Source: Methanobrevibacter sp. (GTDB lineage: Archaea > Methanobacteriota > Methanobacteria > Methanobacteriales > Methanobacteriaceae). Taken from it: a DNA stretch of 9,009 nt. The DNA lies in NCBI GenBank assembly GCA_031289975.1, contig JAITOM010000067.1:1-9009 (forward strand), read 5' to 3'. Within the stretch, counting starts at the first letter, position 1; each line of letters begins with the position of its first letter. The translations under genes and the position numbers were made by a program. Under the pieces are notes generated by a model that was given only the letters and a program-made list of their open reading frames with translations, did not search any database and was not told the DNA's origin. Shown here in pieces: positions 1 through 5,704 of this stretch.

Positions 1-52
1 ATATTAAAATAAAATTTCAAATATTTTTTGAGTTGTTTCAAATTGAGCTGAT

Positions 53-196
53 GGCACTGTAAAAAGAGGATGGATTTTCGCGAATGAAAAATTAAAAATA
101 TAGGCTAAAAATTTGATGACCCATATATGCATTAAATTTTTTCTGCCTAAAAACTAAATTTCGGATTTTAAATTTCCATGCTAATTTTACACTGTC
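53..196. mobile_element. MITE-like element, left copy (144 bp)
   Basis: The element begins GGCACTGTAAAAAGAGG and ends with CTAATTTTACACTGTC. The two ends are imperfect inverted repeats of each other (about 17 of 22 bases). The first 22 bases (53-74) are the exact reverse complement of 2197-2218, the outer end of the second copy beyond the neighbouring gene. Read in direct orientation, the first ~38 bases also match the start of the second copy at most positions, and the interiors are about two-thirds alike, so the element is quasi-palindromic. It has no coding capacity, so it would be non-autonomous. The flanking 8 bases (gagctgat / tttatagt) do not match, so no target duplication survives here. 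Confidence 0.7.
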
Positions 197-278
197 TTTA
201 TAGTAATAATGTTATGTTTTCATTTTTATGATATTTTGATGTATAAAGTTTAAATAATAAAAAAGTAAAATATGATTA

Positions 279-286
279 TTATATAC
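279..286 (+). promoter_or_regulatory. Possible TATA box for the ATPase/nuclease gene
   Basis: TTATATAC lies about 80 bp upstream of the chosen ATG. An archaeal start site ~25 bp downstream would give a leader of about 60 nt. AT-rich surroundings make chance matches common, so this is tentative. Confidence 0.35.
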
Positions 287-353
287 AATTCAAAAAAAAG
301 AGAGAAAATAGGTTAAAAACTATTAAAGGCAATTAATTTTAAAAATATCTCAT

Positions 354-360
354 GTGAGGG
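354..360 (+). promoter_or_regulatory. Ribosome binding site deciding the start at 367
   Basis: GTGAGGG ends 6 nt before the ATG at 367, a normal spacing. The in-frame TTG at 361 directly abuts this site and would have no spacer, so ATG 367 is the better start. Confidence 0.7.
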
Positions 361-366
361 TTGAAT

Positions 367-2001
367 ATGGAAAAAGATATTAGGGGAAGATTATCTTTAG
401 GTGTGGCTGAATTTGATGAATTAATAGGAGAAAATAAAATTTATGTTGATAAGACAAGTTTTATAAAAAAGATGATGGATCATGGTGAAACTTATTACTT
501 TTTATCTCGTCCAAGAAGATTTGGCAAGTCTTTACTGCTTAGTACTTTAGAAAATTTTTTTCAAGGAAAAAAGGAATTATTTAAAAATACCTATATTTAT
601 GATAACTGGGATTGGGATAATTCCTATCCTGTCTTACATTTAGATATGAGTCAAGTTTCAAATAAAACTAATAAATTATTAGAATTAACACTTTCAGATT
701 ATATTAATGAATTTGCTAAAGATTATTGTATTGAATTAAATGAAAACTTACCCACAGATTATAATTTTCATGTTTTAATTAAAAAATTATATGGGAATAA
801 TGGTAAAAAAATTGTTGTTTTAATTGATGAATATGATGCCCCTATAATAGATAACATAACCAATACTACAGTAGCAAATGAAAACAGGAAAATAATGCAA
901 AATTTTTATAATGTTTTAAAAGCATCAGAAGAACATATTAAGTTTGTTTTTGTCACTGGAATTAGTAAATTTACAAAAACATCCATATTTTCAAAATTTA
1001 ATAACCTAACTGAACTTACCTTAGATGATGATTACTCTACAATTTGTGGTATAACTCACAATGAATTAAAAAAGTATTATAACGATCACATACAGGTTAT
1101 GGCAGATAAAAATAACTACACCTATGAAGAAACTTTAGATAAAATTAATTATTTTTATGATGGTTACAGCTGGGATGGTAAAAATAATGTTTTTAATCCA
1201 TATTCTACTCTCCGCGGGTTATCTCAAAAAAAATTTCAAGGGTTTTGGTTTTCAACTGGAACACCAAGTTTTATAGCTGAAATATTTAAAACAAGAAAAA
1301 TAACCACGGATTACTTCAAACCAACTATATTAAAAGCAACAGAATTAGATGCTATAGACCCAGATAACATTAATGAAACAACCTTACTTTTTCAATCTGG
1401 TTATTTGACAATAGAAAAAGAATTTATTGAAAATGATGAATTTTATTATTGTCTTAAAATACCAAATTTTGAAGTTGAACAAGCTTATAAAGAAAATCTT
1501 ACAAATATTTATCTTGCAGATGTTAAAAATGAGTTTGATAATCTTCAAAATGATATGTGGGACTGGATTAGAAATGGTGAATGTGATATGTTAGCTAAGA
1601 AATTAAAAATAAAGCTTTCAAGATTACCTTATTCTCTTAGATTAAGTAAAGAAAACACGGAAAAATGGAAGTTATATTCGGCGATTTTTTTAACTTGGTT
1701 GGATGAAATGGGCATGAGATTCGATGGAGAAAAAACCATAGGTCATGGGATAATTGATACTGTGATTGAAGAAAATGATGATCATGTAGCTGTTGTTGAA
1801 ATTAAATATAGTGAAGATCCAAAAAAGTCATTAGATTCATTAATTAATGAAAGTTTTAAACAAATCCATGAAAAAGAGTATTACTTGTCTTATGAGGATA
1901 GGGATGTTTCCTTAATTGCTTTAGTATTTAAAGATAGACCAATTAAAAATGGAATAATAACAGATGTAAAATGTAAAATAGAAATATTAAGTCATGATTA
2001 A
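367..2001 (+). CDS. AAA-ATPase_like / PD-(D/E)XK nuclease protein (DUF1703 family)
   Basis: The 544-residue protein has the two-domain build of the AAA-ATPase_like plus PDDEXK_9 (DUF1703) family. The N-terminal ATPase shows Walker A RPRRFGKS (48-55), Walker B IVVLIDEYD (149-157) and a conserved VTGISKF sensor-like strand (197-202). The C-terminal domain keeps a nuclease-type signature: D464, then E478-x-K480 in VVEIKYS, and Q499 in the following helix, so the active site looks intact. No signal peptide or membrane segment is visible. Length is typical for the family, which is often present in many copies in gut bacteria and methanogens. Its cellular role is not established; defence, DNA processing or selfish maintenance are all only guesses. 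The gene stands alone, bracketed by MITE-like elements at 53-196 and 2098-2218, which suggests a variable, possibly transferred locus. ATG 367 is chosen from its Shine-Dalgarno site. Confidence 0.9.
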   Translation: MEKDIRGRLSLGVAEFDELIGENKIYVDKTSFIKKMMDHGETYYFLSRPRRFGKSLLLSTLENFFQGKKELFKNTYIYDNWDWDNSYPVLHLDMSQVSNKTNKLLELTLSDYINEFAKDYCIELNENLPTDYNFHVLIKKLYGNNGKKIVVLIDEYDAPIIDNITNTTVANENRKIMQNFYNVLKASEEHIKFVFVTGISKFTKTSIFSKFNNLTELTLDDDYSTICGITHNELKKYYNDHIQVMADKNNYTYEETLDKINYFYDGYSWDGKNNVFNPYSTLRGLSQKKFQGFWFSTGTPSFIAEIFKTRKITTDYFKPTILKATELDAIDPDNINETTLLFQSGYLTIEKEFIENDEFYYCLKIPNFEVEQAYKENLTNIYLADVKNEFDNLQNDMWDWIRNGECDMLAKKLKIKLSRLPYSLRLSKENTEKWKLYSAIFLTWLDEMGMRFDGEKTIGHGIIDTVIEENDDHVAVVEIKYSEDPKKSLDSLINESFKQIHEKEYYLSYEDRDVSLIALVFKDRPIKNGIITDVKCKIEILSHD

Positions 2002-2003
2002 AA

Positions 2004-2097
2004 TTTTTATTAAATTATTGTATAAAATAATAATAATAATTTTTTAGTAATATTTATTTTTAAAAAAATTATTTATTAAGAACTTTATCAAAACTAC
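2004..2097. repeat. Remnant of the TA-flanked inverted-repeat element, interrupted by a MITE
   Basis: From about 2040 the sequence follows the right end of the two longer copies at 4452-4753 and 7307-7564, including the terminal TTAAGAACTTTATCAAAAC. It is cut at 2097 by the 2098-2218 element and resumes at 2227 (cataat). The opposite end of the element is not recognisable, so this is a partial copy. A short match to the interior of the longer copies (ttttattaaattatt) suggests that it reaches back to about 2004. Confidence 0.6.
2090..2097. repeat. Target-site duplication, left copy
   Basis: AAAACTAC directly abuts the left end of the 2098-2218 element and is repeated exactly at 2219-2226. Confidence 0.8.
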
Positions 2098-2218
2098 GGC
2101 AATGTAAAATTAGCATGGATTTTCACAATTGAAAACAGATGATAAAAGTTTAATGATATGTATATTGGCTTAATGTTTTTATGCTAAAATTCAAATTCCA
2201 TCCTCTTTTTACAGTGCC
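2098..2218. mobile_element. MITE-like element, right copy (121 bp) with 8-bp target duplication
   Basis: The element starts GGCAATGTAAAATTAGCATGG and ends with TCCTCTTTTTACAGTGCC, imperfect terminal inverted repeats of about 22 bp. Exact 8-bp direct repeats AAAACTAC flank it. It interrupts a repeat whose uninterrupted relatives are at 4730-4760 and 7541-7570 (TTATCAAAACCACTATAAT), which act as related empty sites. It has no ORF, so a transposase supplied elsewhere in the genome must have moved it. An 8-bp duplication with GGC termini fits several families; ISM1 of Methanobrevibacter smithii is one candidate parent from memory, not tested here. Confidence 0.8.
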
Positions 2219-2226
2219 AAAACTAC
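2219..2226. repeat. Target-site duplication, right copy
   Basis: AAAACTAC directly follows the element end at 2218 and matches 2090-2097 exactly. Confidence 0.8.
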
Positions 2227-2242
2227 CATAATATAAAGTAAT

Positions 2243-2414
2243 TTTTTTAAATAATAATTTTTATTTTTTTATTGTTGAAAATTTATTTTCAACTTAGAAG
2301 AATTTATTCTATGTTTTTAAAAATAATAATTATAATTTTTTTAATTAAAAATTTAACATTTATTGTATAGTTTATTAAAATTTTTTATTTCAATTAGAAA
2401 ATCAGAGTTTTTCT
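2243..2414. repeat. AT-rich dispersed repeat, copy 1 (matches 8885-9009)
   Basis: The 41 bases at 2314-2354 are identical to 8914-8954, and one mismatch extends the match to 2364/8964. A second block at 2243-2266 equals 8885-8908. Order and orientation agree in both copies, so these are direct repeats. Copy 1 carries an extra hairpin block (2274-2311) between the two shared blocks. The right part ends in an AGAAAA...TTTTCT hairpin (2396-2401 / 2409-2414). Confidence 0.65.
2274..2311. repeat. Double-hairpin module
   Basis: First hairpin: GTTGAAAA (2274-2281), loop ttta, TTTTCAAC (2286-2293), a perfect 8-bp stem. It is followed at once by TTAGAA and a short second hairpin TAGAA...TTCTA (2295-2299 / 2307-2311). 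The same two-hairpin layout recurs at 4649-4689 and starts again at 8987-9009. Confidence 0.55.
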
Positions 2415-2445
2415 TAATTTTCAACTTTTAATGTTTTACTAAATA

Positions 2446-3633
2446 TTAATTAGTAACAATGCTTATAATATCTCCATTAGAAAGTTTATAATCACTTCCA
2501 ACACGAATATTCCGTCTACTATCTATTCCATGCATAAATTTGTCTCCAATATCTGTATGGATCGTATATGCTAAATCTCTTGGTGTTGAACCATTTTTAA
2601 TGAGAATAGAATCAGGAAGAACATTATTTTTTTTATCAGTGAATTTATGCTGGTCTTCAACAGGATATACAACAATTAAATCTAATAATTTGAATATTGC
2701 TCTATTTAAAGTAGTTTGTACACCTGTCCCACCATACTTTTCTAAAACATTAGTTTTAATATATTCTAATGCTTTTTTTTGATTATTATTTAGTTCATCT
2801 TCTTTTAAGATATTAAAATCTTTATTTCCAGGTTTATAATCTATTAAACCATTCTTTGTGGCTCTTATAAGTGCTAATTCAGACTCTGCAGAAGCAGGTA
2901 TCATATCAGGATATTTCTCTTTAATCCTTTCAATATTTTTTTGGGAACTTGGAAGATCTGCTTTATTTGCAACAATTAACATTGGCTTAGCTATTTTAAG
3001 AAGATTTCTAATCAATGTTTTAACATCGCTGTCACTCCATTTACTAAAATCAGAATCTAATGTTCTTTTTGCTTCAACAATATTTTCAATAGCTATTCCT
3101 GTTCCTGATAATTGTTCATAAATAACTTTAGATACATCTAATTTTTCAGCCCCTATTTTTCTAATTAACTTCGCCCAGTTCTTTTTTAATATTTCATAAA
3201 GCCACATTAGAATCTCTTCTTCAAGGAATTCAATATCTTCAAGTGGGTCATGACTTCCTTCTGTAACTGGTCGTCCTTCTTCATCAGTTGAACCAGATGC
3301 ATCAATTATATGAATAAAAACTTTAGCTTGTCTAAGTTCATCTAAAAATTTATTTCCTAAACCCTTACCAAGATGTGCTCCTGGAACAAGACCTGCAACA
3401 TCAATTAGCTCTATAGGTATAAACCTAATTCCATTAACACATTTTGAATTTCGAGGATTACAATCTATATTTAATTCTTCACACGGGCATTTACTTGTAA
3501 CATAAGCTATTGCCTTATTTGCATCAATTGTTGTAAATGGATAATTAGCCATTTCAACCTTAGATGAAGTGGCAGAATTGAAAAAAGATGATTTACCAAC
3601 ATTTGGCTTTCCTGTAACTGCTATTTGAACCAT
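2446..3633 (-). CDS. ychF: Archaeal YchF/Ygr210-type translation-associated GTPase
   Basis: This 395-residue cytoplasmic P-loop protein belongs to the Obg-related YchF group, thought to act with the ribosome. Visible motifs are G1 GKPNVGKS (8-15), a threonine-containing switch region (YPFTT, 31-35), G3 DVAG (78-81) followed by the glycine-rich VPGAHLGKGLG, G4 NKAD (223-226), G5 SAE (248-250), a helical insert around 125-215, and a C-terminal TGS domain from about 318. NKAD is the canonical guanine-specificity motif; bacterial and human YchF/OLA1 have an altered motif there and prefer ATP, so GTP use is inferred despite the common 'redox-regulated ATPase' label. Four cysteines (49, 51, 58, 65) cluster between G1 and G3. 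It lies 121 bp downstream of fmdE on the same strand with its own TATA box. The ATG at 3633 has a weak GGGA site 4 nt upstream. Confidence 0.95.
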   Translation of the reverse strand: MVQIAVTGKPNVGKSSFFNSATSSKVEMANYPFTTIDANKAIAYVTSKCPCEELNIDCNPRNSKCVNGIRFIPIELIDVAGLVPGAHLGKGLGNKFLDELRQAKVFIHIIDASGSTDEEGRPVTEGSHDPLEDIEFLEEEILMWLYEILKKNWAKLIRKIGAEKLDVSKVIYEQLSGTGIAIENIVEAKRTLDSDFSKWSDSDVKTLIRNLLKIAKPMLIVANKADLPSSQKNIERIKEKYPDMIPASAESELALIRATKNGLIDYKPGNKDFNILKEDELNNNQKKALEYIKTNVLEKYGGTGVQTTLNRAIFKLLDLIVVYPVEDQHKFTDKKNNVLPDSILIKNGSTPRDLAYTIHTDIGDKFMHGIDSRRNIRVGSDYKLSNGDIISIVTN

Positions 3634-3686
3634 AACATCCCATAATAATTTATATTTTTAATTTAAATATTTATTCACTTTTAGAT

Positions 3687-3694
3687 TATATAAA
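3687..3694 (-). promoter_or_regulatory. TATA box for ychF
   Basis: Read on the minus strand the sequence is AAAATTTTATATAATC, containing TTTATATA, an excellent match to methanogen TATA boxes. Initiation about 25 bp downstream (near 3665) would give a leader of about 30 nt before the ATG at 3633. It implies ychF can be transcribed separately from fmdE. Confidence 0.5.
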
Positions 3695-3754
3695 ATTTTA
3701 ATATTAATTTGGATATTTATAATTTAATTTATATTTTATTCGTTGATTCAGCTG

Positions 3755-4318
3755 TTAGTCTATATATTCATAGTATGATCCTTCTCCACATGCCTTACAG
3801 ATACCTACACCATTTCTTACAATATATTTATCATCTTTTACAATCTCATTACAGATAGGACATACAATTTTACTGAAATCTTTACCTGGAAAATCAGATT
3901 CTTTTAATCTTAATTTTACTTTACGAAGTGAGAAAAGTTCTTCATTTGGAGTACTACTAAGACGTTCAACCAAATCTTCCTTGGATTCTTCCTCATTTTG
4001 GTTTTGAATATCATTATCTGTAATTCTAACTCCTTCACCAGCGGATATTTTATAGAATGTGGCTGAAAACCTACCATAATCCATCAATTTAAGAGTTCTT
4101 TTACCAATTGTACATCCAGATACAACTTGAACAGCATCAGCCATACATCTATCTATTTCAACAAATACTAATAAATCTTTATTTTTTTCATTAAGCTTCA
4201 TACCTAAATGTTCTAAGGCATGCATTGTCATTTTAGTACCCATTACAATACCACCACATAGATGACCATGAAACTTCTCAACTTTTGCTAATTGTTCTTT
4301 AAAATCTTTATTATCCAT
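3755..4318 (-). CDS. FmdE family protein with C-terminal zinc ribbon
   Basis: This 187-residue protein carries an FmdE domain (about 5-130) and a zinc-binding tail. FmdE proteins are linked to molybdenum formylmethanofuran dehydrogenase, the first enzyme of CO2-based methanogenesis, because fmdE heads the fmd operon in some methanogens; the biochemical role is not settled. Family marks seen here are FHGHLCGG (16-23), the EIDRCMADAVQVVSGCTIGK stretch (54-73) with Cys58 and Cys69, and a CPIC...CKAC zinc ribbon (153-156, 174-177). No fmd/fwd subunit genes are nearby, so this is a stand-alone copy. An in-frame GTG at 4327 would add three residues, but the GGAG site at 4330-4327 overlaps it and sits 8 nt before the ATG at 4318, so ATG is preferred. 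ychF follows on the same strand. Confidence 0.9.
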   Translation of the reverse strand: MDNKDFKEQLAKVEKFHGHLCGGIVMGTKMTMHALEHLGMKLNEKNKDLLVFVEIDRCMADAVQVVSGCTIGKRTLKLMDYGRFSATFYKISAGEGVRITDNDIQNQNEEESKEDLVERLSSTPNEELFSLRKVKLRLKESDFPGKDFSKIVCPICNEIVKDDKYIVRNGVGICKACGEGSYYEYID

Positions 4319-4326
4319 AATAATCA

Positions 4327-4330
4327 CTCC
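4327..4330 (-). promoter_or_regulatory. Ribosome binding site deciding the fmdE start
   Basis: The minus strand reads GGAGTGATTATT before ATG 4318. GGAGTGAT closely matches the expected anti-Shine-Dalgarno complement with an 8-nt spacing. It overlaps the alternative GTG start, ruling that start out. Confidence 0.75.
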
Positions 4331-4347
4331 ACATATTTAATTATCAA

Positions 4348-4359
4348 TTTTATATACTA
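4348..4359 (-). promoter_or_regulatory. Possible TATA box for fmdE
   Basis: The minus strand reads TAGTATATAAAA about 36 bp before the ATG. It would place the start site near the Shine-Dalgarno site, giving a very short leader. A second candidate, TTTTATACA around 4387-4396, would give a leader of about 50 nt. The sequence does not decide between them. Confidence 0.35.
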
Positions 4360-4451
4360 AAACAATGATAATTTAATTAATGATTTTGTATAAAATTTTT
4401 TTATTTATAGTGATATATTTTAGGTAATAATTTTTATTTTTAAAAATAGTA

Positions 4452-4753
4452 TAGTCATTTTGAAAAAGTTCTTAAATTTTGAATAATAAATTTTTTTATT
4501 AAATTATTTAATTTTAAATATCAGCTTATAAAAATTTATAATTTTAAATTTTAAATAATGTAAGCATATATTAATTAATATAAATAATTTTAAATTAATA
4601 TTTATAAAATCTATGATTTTATAAGTTAGAAAATTCTTAATTTTCTTTAGTGAAATTTTTTATTTCACTTAGAAAAACGAAGTTTTTCTTTATTTTTTAA
4701 TAATATTTAATTTTAAAAAAAGTTATTTATTAAGAACATTATCAAAACCACTA
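4452..4753. mobile_element. TA-flanked inverted-repeat element, copy A (302 bp)
   Basis: The left end TAGTCATTTTGAAAAAGTTC and the right end, whose reverse complement is TAGTGGTTTTGATAATGTTC, form terminal inverted repeats of about 24 bp with roughly 20 matches. TA dinucleotides sit outside both ends (4450-4451, 4754-4755), compatible with a TA-duplicating (IS630/Tc1-mariner-like) mechanism. The body is about 90% identical to copy B at 7307-7564, including 56 identical bases (4571-4626 = 7425-7480). A perfect 10-bp hairpin, TTATAAAATC / GATTTTATAA, lies at 4602-4624. Copy A differs mainly by an inserted double hairpin (4649-4689). It has no ORF. Palindromic and repeated, it fits a MITE. Confidence 0.7.
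4649..4689. repeat. Double-hairpin module inside copy A
   Basis: Hairpin 1 is AGTGAAAT (4649-4656), loop ttttt, ATTTCACT (4662-4669). Hairpin 2 is AGAAAAAC (4671-4678), loop GAA, GTTTTTCT (4682-4689). Both stems are perfect 8-mers. Copy B lacks this block, so it looks like an insertion into, or a loss from, the element. Confidence 0.6.
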
Positions 4754-4771
4754 TAATTATAATTCGCTCAT

Positions 4772-4874
4772 GATACCGTATCAATGCAAAAGTTTTCTAA
4801 TAATTAAATTGATTAAAACACTAATTATTTTACTAAAGTTTCATTAACTTTTAATTTAATGCATCGATACTATC
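4772..4874. repeat. Imperfect ~100-bp palindrome
   Basis: GATACCGTATCAATGCA (4772-4788) pairs with TGCATCGATACTATC (4860-4874), apart from a 2-base bulge and one mismatch. An inner stem AATAATTA / TAATTATT (4799-4806 / 4822-4829) nests inside. The arms are the least AT-rich part of the spacer. It could be a small mobile-element relic or a structured RNA. No TATA-driven transcript can be asserted. Confidence 0.45.
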
Positions 4875-4951
4875 GTCTTAATCAAGTTTAATATTGAACA
4901 TACATTTTGAAATGATAAGTATATATATATACATGAGCATTATAATTTTGG

Positions 4952-4992
4952 TTAATTAAAAATTTAATGTTTTTAATGTAATTTAAAAAACC
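4952..4992. repeat. Fragment of the dispersed AT-rich repeat
   Basis: About 39 bases from 4952 match 8941-8979 at roughly 34 positions, starting with the identical TTAATTAAAAATTT and sharing ATGTAATTTAAAAAA. Orientation is the same as in the copies at 2243-2414 and 8885-9009. Confidence 0.5.
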
Positions 4993-5220
4993 TTATTACT
5001 TACAAACATTATTTCATACAATATATTAAAATTATTGTTTTAATATGATTTATTATAATATTAATGAATTTAGAATAATTATAATTTAAAATTATAATAA
5101 TTGATTAAATAAAATTTAAAATCAAACAATATTTCATCTATTTATAAATTTCATTAGTTAAAAATTTTACTTCCACTGTATTCATATTCATAAAAAATTT
5201 CATATTTTTCTAATATATTT

Positions 5221-5320
5221 AAAATCGCTGATTTTTTTAATTTTCATTGTTGCAAAATTTTCATCCTTGTAAAATCTTTGATTTTTCTATTTATTCATTG
5301 TTATATCTTCATTTTGAAAT
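5221..5320. repeat. Two ~50-bp tandem units with AAAATC-NNN-GATTTT hairpins past glnK
   Basis: Units start at 5221 and 5271. Each opens with a 6-bp perfect hairpin AAAATC (GCT or TTT) GATTTT and shares TTCATTGTT about 15 bases further on. They lie 25-125 bp beyond the glnK stop, so they would form hairpins in the 3' end of the amt-glnK transcript. No T-run follows the hairpins on the minus strand, so a classical intrinsic terminator is not supported. The same hairpin occurs in elements A and B. Confidence 0.45.
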
Positions 5321-5345
5321 TAATATTCTCATTTTGAAATTGGTA

Positions 5346-5684
5346 TTAAATGGCATCATCATTGAATTCCTCGGTTCTTATTCTTACTACCTTTTCAATA
5401 TTTGATACGAAAATTTTCCCATCACCTATTGAACCTGTTTGACCATTTTCAACAATAGCTTTAATAACATCATCTACTTGCTCTGCTTTAACAACAATTT
5501 CTATTCTGATTTTTGGAAGAAGATCAACACAATATTCAAAACCTCTATAAGATTCTTTTATTCCTAATTGCTTCCCTCTACCCTTTACCTCCCATACTGT
5601 CATTCCACCACAACCTAAATCTACAAGAGCTTTTTTAATAGCTTCAAATCTTGAATCTCTTACAATAGCTACAATTCTTTTCAT
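5346..5684 (-). CDS. glnK: PII-type nitrogen regulatory protein GlnK
   Basis: This 112-residue protein has the length and motifs of PII signalling proteins, trimers that read 2-oxoglutarate and ATP/ADP and block the Amt channel when ammonium is plentiful. Seen here are GMTVWEVKGRGKQ (27-39) leading into the T-loop, E50-Y51 at its tip, K58, the B-loop TGSIGDGKIFV (83-93), and R101/R103 in the C-loop, all expected for nucleotide binding. Tyr51 is the bacterial uridylylation site, but archaea generally lack that modification. The N-terminus reads VRDSRFE where most relatives have RPxKLE. It starts 20 bp after the amt stop with a good GGAGA site 8 nt before the ATG, so it is co-transcribed with, and presumably regulates, Amt. 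Confidence 0.96.
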   Translation of the reverse strand: MKRIVAIVRDSRFEAIKKALVDLGCGGMTVWEVKGRGKQLGIKESYRGFEYCVDLLPKIRIEIVVKAEQVDDVIKAIVENGQTGSIGDGKIFVSNIEKVVRIRTEEFNDDAI

Positions 5685-5704
5685 TTAAACTTCTCCAAAT
5701 TTAA

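Larger units (their letters stand above)
1..366. other. Gene-free left flank
   Basis: No ORF of useful length is visible on either strand. The stretch holds one MITE-like element (53-196), then AT-rich sequence with a TATA-like box (279-286) and a Shine-Dalgarno site (354-360) that serve the ATPase/nuclease gene. Nothing else is recognisable. Confidence 0.6.
2002..2445. other. Gene-free, repeat-filled spacer between convergent genes
   Basis: This 444-bp stretch separates the convergent ATPase/nuclease and ychF genes. It holds a fragment of the TA-flanked element family (2004-2097), a nested MITE (2098-2218), and an AT-rich repeat with two double-hairpin modules (2243-2414). T-rich tracts just after the stop (for example 2040-2046) could terminate the plus-strand transcript. 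No ORF is credible. Confidence 0.6.
4319..5345. other. Gene-free 1-kb spacer between glnK and fmdE
   Basis: No credible ORF or tRNA is visible in about 1,030 bp. It contains the fmdE promoter region, a 302-bp inverted-repeat element (4452-4753), an imperfect palindrome (4772-4874), a 14-bp alternating AT palindrome (GTATATATATATAC, 4919-4932), a fragment of the dispersed AT-rich repeat (4952-4992), and a tandem hairpin repeat just past the glnK stop (5221-5320). The rest is extremely AT-rich with no pattern I can name. Confidence 0.6.

Noticed and set aside
53..2218. A composite transposon with the two MITEs as terminal modules
   Set aside because: No matching 8-bp repeat flanks the whole unit (gagctgat versus aaaactac), no transposase is inside, and the right copy has its own target duplication. 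Kept only as a hypothesis under findings.
2540..3121. Two plus-strand ORFs of 80 and 87 codons
   Set aside because: Both lie entirely antisense to ychF, which has strong family motifs; they have no Shine-Dalgarno support and no recognisable domain.
4319..5345. CRISPR array, tRNA or rRNA in the long spacer
   Set aside because: There are no regularly spaced identical repeats and no GC-rich cloverleaf-like island; the repeats present are dispersed or palindromic elements.
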